From positions 1 to 33,792 of the forward strand of contig JAFDED010000046.1 in assembly GCA_019310535.1 (NCBI GenBank): a DNA stretch of 33,792 bases, read 5' to 3'. Under the pieces are notes generated by a model, which saw only the letters and a program-made list of their open reading frames with translations, had not been told where the DNA came from and did not search any database. The position numbers were made by a program, and so were the translations under genes. Shown here in pieces: positions 17,755-26,693 of this stretch. Source of the stretch: Deltaproteobacteria bacterium (GTDB taxonomy: Bacteria; Desulfobacterota; JAFDED01). Every line of letters begins with the position of its first letter. Position 1 is the stretch's first letter.

Positions 17755-18501
17755 TTGATTACATCAGATAATTTGACGATCTTAATGGCTATGGGAGCTG
17801 GCGTACTGTCTTTTTTGTCTCCATGCGTGCTTCCTCTGTTTCCCTCATATCTATCCTGTATCACTGGTATTTCATTGGGTAATGTTCAGGAATTCAGGGC
17901 CTCCTCAGTACAACGACGGGCCATAATTATCAATTCCATCATTTTCATTGTGGGGTTCACCGCCGTCTTCATGGCCATGGGTGCAACCTTTGGACTCGCG
18001 GGAAAACTTCTGCTGTACTATCGCGTTTTGATCCAGCGGATTGGCGGTCTTCTGATGATCTTTTTTGGCCTCATCCTGATGGATGTCATACGTATCCCCT
18101 TGTTGATGCGATATATGAGGCCCGAGTTTAATCGTCCTGCTGCCGGTTATGCAAGCACTTTTCTCGTGGGGGTTACTTTAGCTGTGGGTTGGACGCCCTG
18201 TGTAGGGCCTATTTTGGGAGCTATTCTTTCCATGGCGACCATCGGATCAAGCATGTCCAAAGGAACCTGGCTGCTTTTCGCCTACTCCATGGGCTTGGCT
18301 CTGCCTTTTTTTATCAGCGCAGTCGCTCTTCATTGGTTTTCGAGCTTTTTCAACGCCTTTAAATCATACCTTCCCTGGGTTCAAAGAGCAGCAGGTCTAA
18401 TTCTCACGATAGTCGGGCTCCTTTTGATCACCGATCAGATGACAAGGTTAAATTCATTATTCATCCAGATGACTCCTGAGTGGCTGCTGAAATTCCTCTA
18501 A
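17755..18501 (+). CDS. ccdA: Cytochrome c biogenesis protein CcdA family
   Basis: 248 residues, six membrane segments, the short DsbD-core type. Cys pair motifs are SPCVLPLFP (TM1) and GWTPCVGP (TM4), which shuttle electrons from cytosolic thioredoxin to periplasmic thiol proteins. The TTG at 17755 is preceded by AGAAAGG at 7 bases, which decides the start. It converges with a TlpA-like thioredoxin gene (12 bases between the stops); CcdA and TlpA/ResA proteins act in series during cytochrome c maturation, so the pairing makes functional sense although they are not in one transcript. Confidence 0.92.
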   Translation: MITSDNLTILMAMGAGVLSFLSPCVLPLFPSYLSCITGISLGNVQEFRASSVQRRAIIINSIIFIVGFTAVFMAMGATFGLAGKLLLYYRVLIQRIGGLLMIFFGLILMDVIRIPLLMRYMRPEFNRPAAGYASTFLVGVTLAVGWTPCVGPILGAILSMATIGSSMSKGTWLLFAYSMGLALPFFISAVALHWFSSFFNAFKSYLPWVQRAAGLILTIVGLLLITDQMTRLNSLFIQMTPEWLLKFL

Positions 18502-18513
18502 ATGCCGGTGTTC

Positions 18514-19074
18514 CTATTTGCTGCTGTTCAACAGCTCTTTCACAAGCATATGAAATTGCGGGGAGTTCCATTCCCGGTGGCCTATAGCTCCTGCCAGCAG
18601 ATATCCGGCTCTGTCTACGAGGTACGTGGTAGGGAGAGCAAAAGTTCGATAACGCTTGGAGATCTTTTTGGTCGGGTCCAGCAGCACCGGCAGGTTCAAG
18701 CGGTTCCGAGTCATAAACCCTTTGACCTTCTCCTTGGTTTCACCATAATTAATTGTCAAAACCACGAGGCCGTCGTTCTTATATCGCTGATGCAGTTTTT
18801 CAAGGTCCGGCATTTCGACCACACAGGGTTTGCACCAGGTAGCCCAGAAGTTTAACAGAACGATTTTTCCGCGGAAATTTGACAAGGATACCAATTTGCC
18901 CTGCAGGTCTTCGGTTTGGAAATCTTGGGCGTGCACGCGGCTGTTGGGCACGGATAAGCCAACCTTTTCGTAACGGAAGGTCAAATCAGCGGCAAAAGAT
19001 GATACAGCGCCAAAAACGATCAACCCGATAACCCACGCACATTTCAGCCTCTCAAGCCAGATCAATCCAGCCAT
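18514..19074 (-). CDS. TlpA/ResA-like thioredoxin-fold periplasmic protein
   Basis: About 186 residues from the ATG at 19074, which has AGGGAG upstream; a TTG at 19089 is less likely. A signal anchor (hydrophobic about 10-28) ends near SFAAD. The thioredoxin fold follows: AQDFQTEDLQGKLVSLSNFRGK, NFWATWCKPCVVEMPDL (CKPC active site), VVLTINYGE and the cis-Pro segment FALPTTYLVD. It reduces or oxidises thiols of periplasmic proteins, commonly apocytochrome c, with electrons from CcdA, whose gene is convergent next to it. The Cys-Lys-Pro-Cys motif and the TlpA insertion make this assignment firm. Confidence 0.92.
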   Translation of the reverse strand: MAGLIWLERLKCAWVIGLIVFGAVSSFAADLTFRYEKVGLSVPNSRVHAQDFQTEDLQGKLVSLSNFRGKIVLLNFWATWCKPCVVEMPDLEKLHQRYKNDGLVVLTINYGETKEKVKGFMTRNRLNLPVLLDPTKKISKRYRTFALPTTYLVDRAGYLLAGAIGHREWNSPQFHMLVKELLNSSK

Positions 19075-19131
19075 GATTGCTCCCTTCAATATGCCATACC
19101 AGTGTTACAAGGCTCAGCCAGAATTTTTTTT

Positions 19132-19160
19132 ATTATAATATCTTTTACGATAACTTGCAA
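19132..19160 (-). promoter_or_regulatory. Strong promoter for the TlpA-like gene
   Basis: On the minus strand TTGCAA (19160-19155), a 17-base spacer, then a perfect TATAAT (19137-19132). It lies about 60 bases upstream of the start codon at 19074. The palindromic TTGCAA also fits a plus-strand -35, see findings. Confidence 0.7.
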
Positions 19161-19261
19161 TTTATTGGTGAATGGATTTTTATATTCCATGGATCGTTGG
19201 TGATATTATATGCTGAAAAAGGGTCAATGGTGGATATCCGTATCCGATGCAAAAGAAATCC

Positions 19262-20086
19262 ATGAAAAAAGTTATCTCTGCCAGTAGGCGGGTGGACATG
19301 CTTTGCTTTTATCCCACGGAGATGGTTTGCCGCATCCGCAGGATCGGTAAAGACAGGATACATACCCTGGTGATCTGGACCAAGAATCCAGAGCCCATTT
19401 TTACTAATGATGAGCTAAGGCGACTGGCTGAAGATCTGGATCAGATTATGATCCTGGTGACCATCACCGGCCTTGGGGGAACGTACCTGGAGCCTGCAGT
19501 ACCGTCTCAGGAAAAGGTTTTGGACATGCTGCCCGGGGTTGTCCAGTGGGTAGGGAAGCCTGAGCGCGTGAGCATCCGTTACGATCCCCTCCTGGACGCG
19601 GATTCTCCCTGCGGTCGGCTGACCAATATGGACGCCGAGCACTTCAGTATTGTGGCAAAGGCCTCAGGAAGCTTGGGAATTCCCATTATCCGGACCTCTT
19701 ACGTGACGGCCTATCCCAAGGTAATCCGCCGTTTTGCCAAGTTTGGCATCCATCTTCGAGAACATCCCGTGGATGAGGTTATCGCTCTCATCCAGGACAA
19801 GTTTATACCCATCGCCAGCCATTACGGAACAGAGATACGCACCTGCACCTTTCCCTCGCTGACGCGGGGCGGCTGCATCGACGGAGCCGAGCTTTCCCGG
19901 CTGCACCCCCGCAATGAACCCTGCTCCCTCTCCAAAGACCCAACCCAGCGCCCTGCGTGCCAGTGCACGCGCTCCCTGGATATTGGGCAGTGGTATCAAT
20001 GCGGCCATGGGTGCCGTTATTGCTATGGAAACCCGGTGGAAGAGGAACAGTCCCATCACGCCTCTGGATCAGAAAAACCACAATAA
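19262..20086 (+). CDS. DUF1848 family protein
   Basis: About 274 residues from ATG 19262 (in-frame ATG 19247 also possible). Family signatures: VISASRRVDMLCFYP at the start, TLVIWTKNPEPIF, SIRYDPLLDADSPCG and the C-terminal cysteine-rich motif CQCTRSLDIGQWYQCGHGC followed by RYCYGNP (about residues 238-260). Proteins of this family carry a C-x-C...C-x3-C-x2-C cluster resembling an iron-sulfur or radical-SAM site, but their reaction is not known to me. It is cytosolic (no signal). Transcribed divergently from the TlpA-like gene. The last 16 residues are low complexity. Confidence 0.88.
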   Translation: MKKVISASRRVDMLCFYPTEMVCRIRRIGKDRIHTLVIWTKNPEPIFTNDELRRLAEDLDQIMILVTITGLGGTYLEPAVPSQEKVLDMLPGVVQWVGKPERVSIRYDPLLDADSPCGRLTNMDAEHFSIVAKASGSLGIPIIRTSYVTAYPKVIRRFAKFGIHLREHPVDEVIALIQDKFIPIASHYGTEIRTCTFPSLTRGGCIDGAELSRLHPRNEPCSLSKDPTQRPACQCTRSLDIGQWYQCGHGCRYCYGNPVEEEQSHHASGSEKPQ

Positions 20087-20203
20087 AAACCCACGGGCAT
20101 CATGTTTCGAAAAACCTACATCACGGGGTATTATCTTAGAGGTTTTCACTTCTGGATAACAGGGTTGTTTCCGTAGTCAAGACAAATCATATCGGGAATA
20201 AAT

Positions 20204-20336
20204 TCATTGATCCCATTTACGCAGTTCTTCAATATAATCTTCAGAGAGTCCATGTTTTTTGGCTCCCGTCAATATTTTTTCGAGGGTTGCCTTTTTTACG
20301 ATGGTTGCCACTCCTCGAGTAGTAATAATAATTTTA
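20204..20336 (-). pseudogene. C-terminal fragment of a gene cut by the ISL3-type element
   Basis: The minus strand reads ATIVKKATLEKILTGAKKHG then LSEDYIEELRKWDQ and a stop. The pattern GA-x-x-HGL-x-x-x-YI-x-x-L resembles the C-terminus of gamma-glutamylcyclotransferase-like proteins, but only about 35 residues survive and the match is weak. The open frame runs straight into the left terminal repeat of the IS, and no matching upstream part is seen beyond the other end (tRNA-Asp is there). 20087-20203 holds nothing I recognise. Confidence 0.4.
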
Positions 20337-21117
20337 GGTTCATCCGACTAAAGCGTACTTTGTCTCATGAATAGCCATAATGTTACGTTTAAAGAATTCC
20401 ATATCCCGAAAGCCATAGCTTTCGGCAAATGCTCCATCACTGCGCTAATATAGGCTGGCGACATATCAATCGCCACGGCTTCAATCCGGGGCTTGGATCA
20501 TACGATCCTTTTCCAGAACAGCTCCAGGGCTTCGGCTCCTTTTCCCTCCTCTACGAAGATCACGGCTCCACTGTCCCAATCCAAAACGATGGGCACATAT
20601 CGATGGCCATGACCGCTGGTGATCTCATCTATGGCTATTCTCTTGAGTTTCTTCAGTTGCGGCAGGGAAGAGCGACGCTTGAGGCTCTTCTTTTGAATCT
20701 CCTTGATGACGTACCAACTGACACCCAGATGGCGGGCCACATACTGAATGGTCATATGACGGGACAGTTCCAAAGCATAACGATCAAAGGCTTTAGTGTA
20801 ACTGCGACGGGGTCGGCAAACCCCACGTTGACCTGTCGGACCAGAGCGCAAACCAGGCGGTAAACTCTTTGAATGGCAAACAAAATCCAAACCGACTTCA
20901 ACCTTTTTCTTTCGGGTCTTGGCGTATGGTGAAAAGCACAGATCCATTTTCATAGTGGGTGCGGACATACTTGTAGCCTCGGATACCGAATCCGTGATAC
21001 AAAAGACTTGTGGACATGATGGTCTCTCCTCCTTGATTGATTTGTTTATCCTCAAAGAGGAAAACCTGATTGTCCACAAACTTTCAAGAGCTAAAGTACG
21101 CAAATTTCGGATGAACC
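20337..21117 (-). mobile_element. Decayed ISL3-family insertion sequence
   Basis: Ends are set by terminal inverted repeats: 20337-20361 and the complement of 21117-21093 share GGTTCATCCGA, five differing bases, then GCGTACTTT. 781 bases, about half of a full element, because the transposase gene has an internal deletion. A duplicated target site is not evident: flanks TAATTTTA and ATCTTAAA differ. The transposase stop codon lies inside the left repeat, as in intact ISL3 members. Confidence 0.75.
20340..21017 (-). pseudogene. ISL3-family transposase, broken
   Basis: The ATG at 21017, with GGAGGAG upstream, opens MSTSLLYHGFGIRGYKYV..., the usual ISL3 start, but meets a stop and frameshift near 20900. 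The frame resuming from about 20860 has the helix-turn-helix RHMTIQYVARHLGVSW and the DDE part LKRIAIDEITSGHGHRYVPI. An in-frame TGA (20498-20500) interrupts LFWKRIV/SKPRIEAVAID. After MEHLPKA, coding jumps by a deletion and frame change to YGFRDMEFFKRN and ends HETKYALVG at 20340. Roughly 170 residues of catalytic domain are missing. Not functional. Confidence 0.85.
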
Positions 21118-21160
21118 ATCTTAAATAAATTTCACTCAGTTTTTCACTCAATAAAGCAAA

Positions 21161-21190
21161 AAAGACTTAAGTCTTATGACCTAAGTCTTT
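21161..21190 (-). terminator. Rho-independent terminator after tRNA-Asp
   Basis: AAAGACTTA (minus strand, from 21190) pairs with TAAGTCTTT (to 21161) around a 12-base loop, followed on the minus strand by TTT. It sits 9 bases past the tRNA 3' end. Confidence 0.75.
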
Positions 21191-21198
21191 GATATTTT

Positions 21199-21276
21199 TG
21201 GCGGGGTCGACGGGACTTGAACCCGCGGCCTCCGGCTTGACAGGCCGGCGTTCTAACCGGTCTGAACTACGACCCC
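21199..21276 (-). tRNA. tRNA-Asp(GTC)
   Basis: On the minus strand GGGGTCG pairs with CGACCCC; the D arm reads TAGTTCAGACCGGTTAGA; the anticodon arm CCGGC-CTGTCAA-GCCGG carries anticodon GTC; the T arm contains GGGTTCAAGTCCC; discriminator G and encoded CCA end at 21199. 78 bases. Its downstream side is the decayed ISL3 element and its upstream side an intergenic stretch. Confidence 0.96.
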
Positions 21277-21522
21277 GTGTTTATCTGAAAATTTTGACAG
21301 GCGGAACAGGCCTTGGACCTGTGCCTCGGTTTGCAAGTCCGATGGACTTGGGTTTAATGTATCTGCAAAACCAGTAAACATCTATTTACAAAGTATTTCC
21401 GAAAAATGCAAGGCTAAAATACGGGAGCGAGATAATGAAAGGTAAATCCCCGCAAACACGAAACGAAGTTTCCCCTGAGAGGTACAATTTATGTGAAAAT
21501 ATATTTTGGATGCAGGATTATA

Positions 21523-21545
21523 CGGGCGGGGATAAACCCCGCCCG
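21523..21545. repeat. GC-rich perfect palindrome
   Basis: CGGGCGGGG (21523-21531), loop ATAAA, CCCCGCCCG (21537-21545): a perfect 9-bp hairpin without a T run. It stands in the 435-base gap 21277-21711, which otherwise holds only short doubtful frames and the DJ-1/PfpI promoter. Such GGGCGGGG-palindromes are dispersed repeats in some deltaproteobacteria; here only one copy is visible. Confidence 0.5.
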
Positions 21546-21634
21546 GTAGCCATAGATAAATTGACCATATTTTCATATTTTGTTGCGACCGCAGGTCATG
21601 ATAGTTCATATGAAAAAAGATTTTGCAAATGCTG

Positions 21635-21664
21635 TTGACTTAATCCACATGCAATCGCTAGAAT
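21635..21664 (+). promoter_or_regulatory. Predicted promoter of the DJ-1/PfpI gene
   Basis: TTGACT (21635-21640), an 18-base spacer and TAGAAT (21659-21664), 48 bases upstream of the start codon. Confidence 0.6.
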
Positions 21665-21711
21665 AAAGAAACAGGATGAAAAATATTTGTCATTAAGGAA
21701 GGAGAAGCGTA

Positions 21712-22242
21712 ATGGAGTTGAAGGGAAAAAGAGTAGTCATTCTTGCCGAAGAAATGTACAACGAATTTGAACTCTGGTACCCGTACTATCGGCTGAAAGA
21801 AGCAGGGGCCGAGGTCACCCTTGTGGGATCGGGCAGCTCCAAGACCTATAACAGTAAATTACATATGCCTGTAACGGTAGACACCGGTGCAGAGAACATT
21901 TCAGCAGCCGATCACGACGGCATTGTCATACCGGGCGGGTATGCTCCTGACCAGATGCGTCGGTATCCATCAATGGTAAACCTAGTGAAGGAGTTTTTCG
22001 AGGCGGGGAAAGTTGTGGCAGCCATCTGCCATGCAGGCTGGTTATTAGCTTCTGCTGAAGTCGTCCGCGGCAAAACCGCCACATGCTTTTTCGCCATAAA
22101 GGACGACCTTATTCATGCGGGAGCGAATTACGTTGATCAAGAGGTCGTTGTGGATGGAAACTTGATTACCAGCCGTATGCCCGGCGATCTGCCCGCTTTT
22201 ATGAGGGCCATTATTGCTGGCCTGCAATTCGCTCCCAGATAA
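21712..22242 (+). CDS. DJ-1/PfpI family protein (YhbO/PfpI type)
   Basis: 176 residues. The class-I glutamine-amidotransferase-like fold of the DJ-1/PfpI family: KRVVILAEEMYNEFELWYP with Glu18, DGIVIPGGYAPDQMRR, and the nucleophile elbow AAICHAGWLLAS with Cys106-His107. YhbO/PfpI members have been described as intracellular proteases or protein/nucleotide deglycases in stress response; activity here is not determined by sequence alone. AAGGAAGGAG precedes the ATG and a good promoter is present, so it is a single-gene transcript. The 266 bases after it (22243-22508) hold a weak GCCCG/CGGGC hairpin and AT-rich sequence only. Confidence 0.93.
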   Translation: MELKGKRVVILAEEMYNEFELWYPYYRLKEAGAEVTLVGSGSSKTYNSKLHMPVTVDTGAENISAADHDGIVIPGGYAPDQMRRYPSMVNLVKEFFEAGKVVAAICHAGWLLASAEVVRGKTATCFFAIKDDLIHAGANYVDQEVVVDGNLITSRMPGDLPAFMRAIIAGLQFAPR

Positions 22243-22508
22243 AGGATGTCCGGGAAAAGTAAATACGAAGCTTTTAGAGGGCAGCGAAGGCCCGTGTGCG
22301 CGGGCTTAGTTGCTGAGTAATTTTTTTAAAAATGAAACCAGCGAGCCCATTGGGATGTGCCATGTGGCTTTTTCTATGAAAATTCATGGTAAAATGAAAA
22401 ATTAGCGACTATCAACGCAAATCTTTAAGAAATTGCTGATTTTGCAATGCTAATTGCTAAATTTTCAATGATCAGCAATAATTCAGCCTTAGTTCGATAT
22501 ACACTTTC

Positions 22509-23590
22509 TCACTTAAACGAAAACCTCATCATATGATCATTCAACCATGGGCAGCGTGGATCGATGTTCTGGGCGATCACCTTTTGCTCGAGCCCTTTGA
22601 ACAATGCAGCAACTACATCCCGATGCTGAAAGCCGTGGATGTCAACCTGTAGTTTGTCCTTTTTGAGCTGGACCTTTCCCTGCACGGCCTGAATGAAGTT
22701 ATGGTAGATGGACTCCGGCTTCATGTTTGAGAATGGTTTTGGAAGGTTCTTCCTGAAGTTATCAACCAGGTGACATGAAACGAGCTTTAGGGTCAGGGCC
22801 GTCTGGATGGCATTGAGTTCGAGAGAAGGCAGGCGATCAAGGCCCAAGAAGTTGTTTTCATTGAAGAAGTTTTCGATCCTCCAGCGTTTGCGGTAAATCT
22901 CCATAGTCCTGGCAGCCCCGAAGTACTTCTTGTTGGTGATCAGAGCAAAGAAGGTCCTGTCACCATTTCGTTTGACAAAAAGCTTCATCCTGCCTGTAAA
23001 ACCATCGAGTTCTGTCGCCAGCGTTGCAATGGGCTGGTTTTCGTAGCGGGCCTTTGAATTTCTCAAAGGGAATGGACTCCATTTCTCTGATCCGTTTGGC
23101 CGTACGTTTTATGGGAAGCAGCACCTGTGTACCATGGATCTTATCAAGTTGATCCAGAAGGCTGCCAATGAACCACTCTTTATCGTTGACACTGAGGACA
23201 GAACCACCAAGGATCTCTTTGTTTGACTCAACCAACTGAGGAGGCACCTGAGCCACGGGGGCACCTGAATAGGCAACTTTGGCAACGAGGGGTTTGTTGC
23301 TGGCTTGATCTTGGGTGTAAAAGGTGCGAATGGCTTTGCCGTGGGTCTTGTCCTTGGAAAGATATGATGCCTTCATCTCCTTTCGGGAAAAAAGCTTGAT
23401 GGAGTGGCCATCCATGTTGAGTATATCACCGCTCACATAATCCAGATCAGCCAGCCGCTTTCCCAGATGCTTCTGAAAGGCTTCAGAGCGCTCTGTTGTG
23501 CTTTCGGCAAGGAAGCGATACTCGGTGGCGGGTGAGCAAATGAAAGGCAGGCCTGACAAGACACCGAAATTATCTTGTTATAAAACATGG
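22509..23590 (-). pseudogene. DDE-type transposase, N-terminally truncated and frameshifted
   Basis: Upper part (23559-23050) reads FICSPATEYRFLAE, DILNMDGHSIKLFSRKEM (first catalytic Asp) and SVNDKEWFIGSLLDQ (second Asp region). At about 23050 (after FEKFK) the frame changes; the lower part (23060-22509) continues YENQPIATLATELDG, ITNKKYFGAA and IYRKRWRIENFFNE (catalytic Glu region), then GLDRLPSLELNAIQTALTLK. The layout is that of DDE_Tnp_1-type transposases (IS4/IS1182/IS1634-like); exact family not settled. No start codon or N-terminal domain is found before 23590 (an in-frame stop lies there), and no clear end repeats were seen. It lies between the DJ-1/PfpI and acyl-CoA synthetase genes. 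Confidence 0.75.
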
Positions 23591-23609
23591 GTAACACTCC
23601 AGGAGATTG

Positions 23610-23618
23610 TGGTATAAT
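23610..23618 (+). promoter_or_regulatory. Extended -10 promoter candidate for the acyl-CoA synthetase
   Basis: TGGTATAAT (TGn plus perfect TATAAT at 23613-23618) with no clear -35. It would give a leader of about 165 bases. The purC promoter shows the same TGG-TATAA arrangement. Confidence 0.4.
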
Positions 23619-23792
23619 AAAAAGTCATTACTCATGACGGTGGCGTTCAATTACGACTACGAACCTCACACACTGCATATGTGAAAGTGAATTTCACCGG
23701 GCATTCATTTGAAACATAATAAGGGGATAGCCCGAAAATAGCTTGAAATGGTTTCATTGATAAAAAGGTGCTCTGATCGAGAGGGTTTCAGG

Positions 23793-25604
23793 ATGGAGGA
23801 GAAGACCCTGGCTCGGTTGTTCGTAAAACGGGTAGACCAGTATGGTGATCGGATCCGTTTTATGGAAAAGAAAAACGGGCAATGGCGACCCGTTACCTTT
23901 CGGGCTCTGGGCCTGGAGGTAAGGGAAATCAGCTTGGGGCTTCGGGCCCTGGAAATACAAAAGGGCGAGAGGGTATGCCTTATGGCCGGCGTGAGGAGAG
24001 AATGGTTTGCTTGCGACTGGGCTATCATCTGCGCAGGCGCCCTCACAGTGCCCATCTATCCCAACGATGCGCCTACCCAGGCCGCCGGCATCATGAAACA
24101 CAGTCGTGCCCGCTGGGCGATCATTGAGAACATGGACATGCTTGATCGCATTATGAGTAATCCGGAACTTCCCGACAACCTTGATCGAATAATCGTTCTG
24201 GATTCACCAGGAACTGCTTCAAATAAACCGGTCATTCATATAGACATGCTCAGGAAAATGGGCCGGGAATACGAGTCAAGCCACCCGGATGCTTTCAACC
24301 ATAATGTAGATGCCATCGGGCCGGAAGATGAGCTGACCATCATTTATACATCCGGAACCACCGGTATCCCCAAGGGTGTGGTCACAACTCACGCCAATTA
24401 CATGTTTATGGTTGAGGCTGTAGACCGTGCCTTTCCTCTGAAGCCCGACGACTCCAACCTCCATATCCTCCCGCCGGCCCATGCATATGGCCGATTAGAG
24501 CATTTTTTCGGCCATCATAAGGGGATCACCACATGGATAGCCGAGGGCCTTGGGTCTGTGGCAGAGAACCTTCTCGATGCGCGCCCGACATTTTTGCTCA
24601 GTGTGCCTCGGCTTTTTGAAAAAGCCTATACCCGGATCATGGCCGAGGGCTGTGATGGCTCGGCCCTCCGGAAGGCTGTCTTCAACTGGGCCGTGGGCGT
24701 GGGAAAAAGGGTGAGCAGATGCTTGCAGCAAGGCCGCGACATTCCGCCCCTCCTGAGAATCCAGCACATCGCGGCCCGATTCCTCGTTTTCAGGAAGGTA
24801 CACAACCTGATGGGGGGAAGGCTGCGCTTCGCCGTAGTCGGAGCTGCACCCACGTCAAGGCAGGTTCTGGAGTTCTTTCATGCATGCGGCCTGCTTATAT
24901 TAGAGGGATGGGGCATGACTGAGACCTCCACCGTTGGAGCCGTCAACCGCCTGGACCGGTTCAAGTTCGGCACCATTGGCACGCCCCTCCCGGGCGTGGA
25001 AATGGCGGTGGCGCCTGATGGCGAGATATTGCTGAAAGGCCCCAACCGCTTCCAGTACTATTACAGGGACCCGGAGGCCACAGCCGCGGCAATCGACGAA
25101 GAGGGATGGCTCCATACCGGCGATGTAGGATATATGAATCCAGATGGGTTTTTCACCATCACCGACCGGAAAAAGAACCTGATAATCACCGCTGGCGGAA
25201 AAAATATATCACCGCAGAAAATCGAGAATCTTCTGTGCGGCAACGCCCTGATCAGCCACGCCATGGTCTGCGGAGACCGAAGGAAGCATTTAACAGCGCT
25301 TTTCACCCTCAACGAGGCCGATGCACGGTCCTGTGCTCAACAGAATGGCATCCCGCACTCTTCTGTGAAAGAACTGGCATCCCATCCCGTCATTGTGCGA
25401 CTTGTCAGGGAATGGGTAGAGAAAGTCAACGCATCTCTTGCCTCTTATGAGACCGTCAAGGACTTCCGGATCGTCCCGCACGAATTCTCCATCGACGGCG
25501 GTGAGCTGACTCCAACGCTCAAGATCAGACGCCGGAACGTGATCCGTCGGTACCGCGACCTCCTGGACGGGATGTACGATGAGAAGTTCGTTGACAGCGT
25601 TTGA
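23793..25604 (+). CDS. Long-chain acyl-CoA synthetase (AMP-forming ligase)
   Basis: About 603 residues from the ATG at 23793, which has GAGAGGG upstream; the in-frame ATG 23748 lacks one. ATP/AMP signature IIYTSGTTGIPKG (residues 199-210 from 23748), NYMFMVEAVDRAFPLKPDD, GWGMTETSTVGAVNR (about 388-402), LHTGDVGYMNPDGFFTITDR and KNLIITAGGKNISPQKIEN, with a C-terminal TPTLKIRRRNV lysine region. It activates fatty acids with ATP and CoA via acyl-AMP. The FadD15-type of deltaproteobacteria fits. It is followed by purC after a 113-base gap that contains a purC promoter. Confidence 0.93.
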   Translation: MEEKTLARLFVKRVDQYGDRIRFMEKKNGQWRPVTFRALGLEVREISLGLRALEIQKGERVCLMAGVRREWFACDWAIICAGALTVPIYPNDAPTQAAGIMKHSRARWAIIENMDMLDRIMSNPELPDNLDRIIVLDSPGTASNKPVIHIDMLRKMGREYESSHPDAFNHNVDAIGPEDELTIIYTSGTTGIPKGVVTTHANYMFMVEAVDRAFPLKPDDSNLHILPPAHAYGRLEHFFGHHKGITTWIAEGLGSVAENLLDARPTFLLSVPRLFEKAYTRIMAEGCDGSALRKAVFNWAVGVGKRVSRCLQQGRDIPPLLRIQHIAARFLVFRKVHNLMGGRLRFAVVGAAPTSRQVLEFFHACGLLILEGWGMTETSTVGAVNRLDRFKFGTIGTPLPGVEMAVAPDGEILLKGPNRFQYYYRDPEATAAAIDEEGWLHTGDVGYMNPDGFFTITDRKKNLIITAGGKNISPQKIENLLCGNALISHAMVCGDRRKHLTALFTLNEADARSCAQQNGIPHSSVKELASHPVIVRLVREWVEKVNASLASYETVKDFRIVPHEFSIDGGELTPTLKIRRRNVIRRYRDLLDGMYDEKFVDSV

Positions 25605-25641
25605 AAGACCGATTGAGCGAATGGTGAAGTGTTGATTTTGC

Positions 25642-25670
25642 ATGACAATGCCAAAGGATTATGGTATAAA
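25642..25670 (+). promoter_or_regulatory. Predicted promoter of purC
   Basis: ATGACA (25642-25647), a 17-base spacer and TATAAA (25665-25670) with TGG directly before it (extended -10). 48 bases upstream of the start codon. Confidence 0.65.
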
Positions 25671-25717
25671 ACCCAGCAGGTTCATGAGAGTATTATCGTT
25701 TGAAAGGGGTAGGGGAC

Positions 25718-26620
25718 ATGGGATTTAAAGCAGTCAGGGAAACCGATTTGACCGGTCTGAAGTTGATCAACAGGGGCAAGGTCCGTGACATATACGACCT
25801 CGGAGAATACCTGCTCATCGTGGCCACGGATCGTATCTCCGCTTTCGATGTAGTCATGAGCGACCCCATACCTGACAAGGGAAAGGTTCTGACGCGAATA
25901 TCCGCGTTCTGGTTCGATCAGATGGCCGAAATAGTGCCCCATCACCTTATTTCCATAATCCCGTCGGAATTTCCCGCCGCCTGCCGCCCTCATGAAGTGA
26001 TACTGAGGGATAGGACCATGCTGGTGCGCAAGGCGCGTCCTTTGCCGGTGGAATGCGTGGTCAGGGGCTATCTGGCCGGCTCAGGATGGGTGGACTACCA
26101 GAAAACAGGCGCCGTCTGCTGCATTCCTTTGCCCGAGGAACTGAAGGAATCGGACCGCCTGGAGACCCCCGTCTTCACCCCAGCCACCAAGGCCGAGCGG
26201 GGCACTCATGACGAGAACATCCCCTTTGATGAGATGGAGAGGATAGTGGGGAAGGAATTGGCCCGGCGCGTGCGCGACATAAGCATTCGCATGTACTTCC
26301 AGGCATGCCGGCACGCGGAAAATCACGGTATCATTGTCGCGGACACAAAGTTCGAATTCGGCCTGATAAACGGACAACTGGTTCTTATCGACGAACTGTT
26401 CACTCCCGATTCATCCCGCTTCTGGCCCATGGACGGTTATCGTCCCGGAGGGCCGCAGAACAGCTTCGACAAGCAGTTCCTGCGGGATTACCTTATTTCT
26501 ATCAACTGGGATCGCAACCCCCCTCCGCCGTCTCTGCCGCCGGAGATAATCGGGAAAACGAGGGAAAAGTACCTGGAGGCCCTGAGCCGCCTGACCGGAG
26601 AGAAGCTGGAAGAGCACTGA
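25718..26620 (+). CDS. purC: Phosphoribosylaminoimidazole-succinocarboxamide synthase
   Basis: ATP-dependent ligase joining aspartate to CAIR to give SAICAR in de novo purine synthesis, cytosolic. The ATG at 25718 is preceded by AAGGGG; in-frame TTG 25700 is an alternative. About 300 residues, the eukaryote/yeast-like long bacterial type. Signatures: [21 protein letters not shown] (ATP loop), [54 protein letters not shown] and [15 protein letters not shown] (about 230-245). The next gene follows almost at once, so the two may share a transcript. Confidence 0.97.
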   Translation: MGFKAVRETDLTGLKLINRGKVRDIYDLGEYLLIVATDRISAFDVVMSDPIPDKGKVLTRISAFWFDQMAEIVPHHLISIIPSEFPAACRPHEVILRDRTMLVRKARPLPVECVVRGYLAGSGWVDYQKTGAVCCIPLPEELKESDRLETPVFTPATKAERGTHDENIPFDEMERIVGKELARRVRDISIRMYFQACRHAENHGIIVADTKFEFGLINGQLVLIDELFTPDSSRFWPMDGYRPGGPQNSFDKQFLRDYLISINWDRNPPPPSLPPEIIGKTREKYLEALSRLTGEKLEEH

Positions 26621-26693
26621 ATTGGTAGTTAACGGAGTTGATATAGAAGGACGGGATTACAATTTTCAGCATGGCTCAAACAAAAAAGCATCG

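Noticed and set aside
20329..21125. 8-bp target duplication of the ISL3-type element
   Set aside because: The flanks TAATTTTA and ATCTTAAA do not match, so no duplication is claimed.
21189..21377. Plus-strand frame across tRNA-Asp
   Set aside because: It is the antisense of the tRNA; the GSTGLEPAASG-type translation is a known artefact of antisense tRNA reading.
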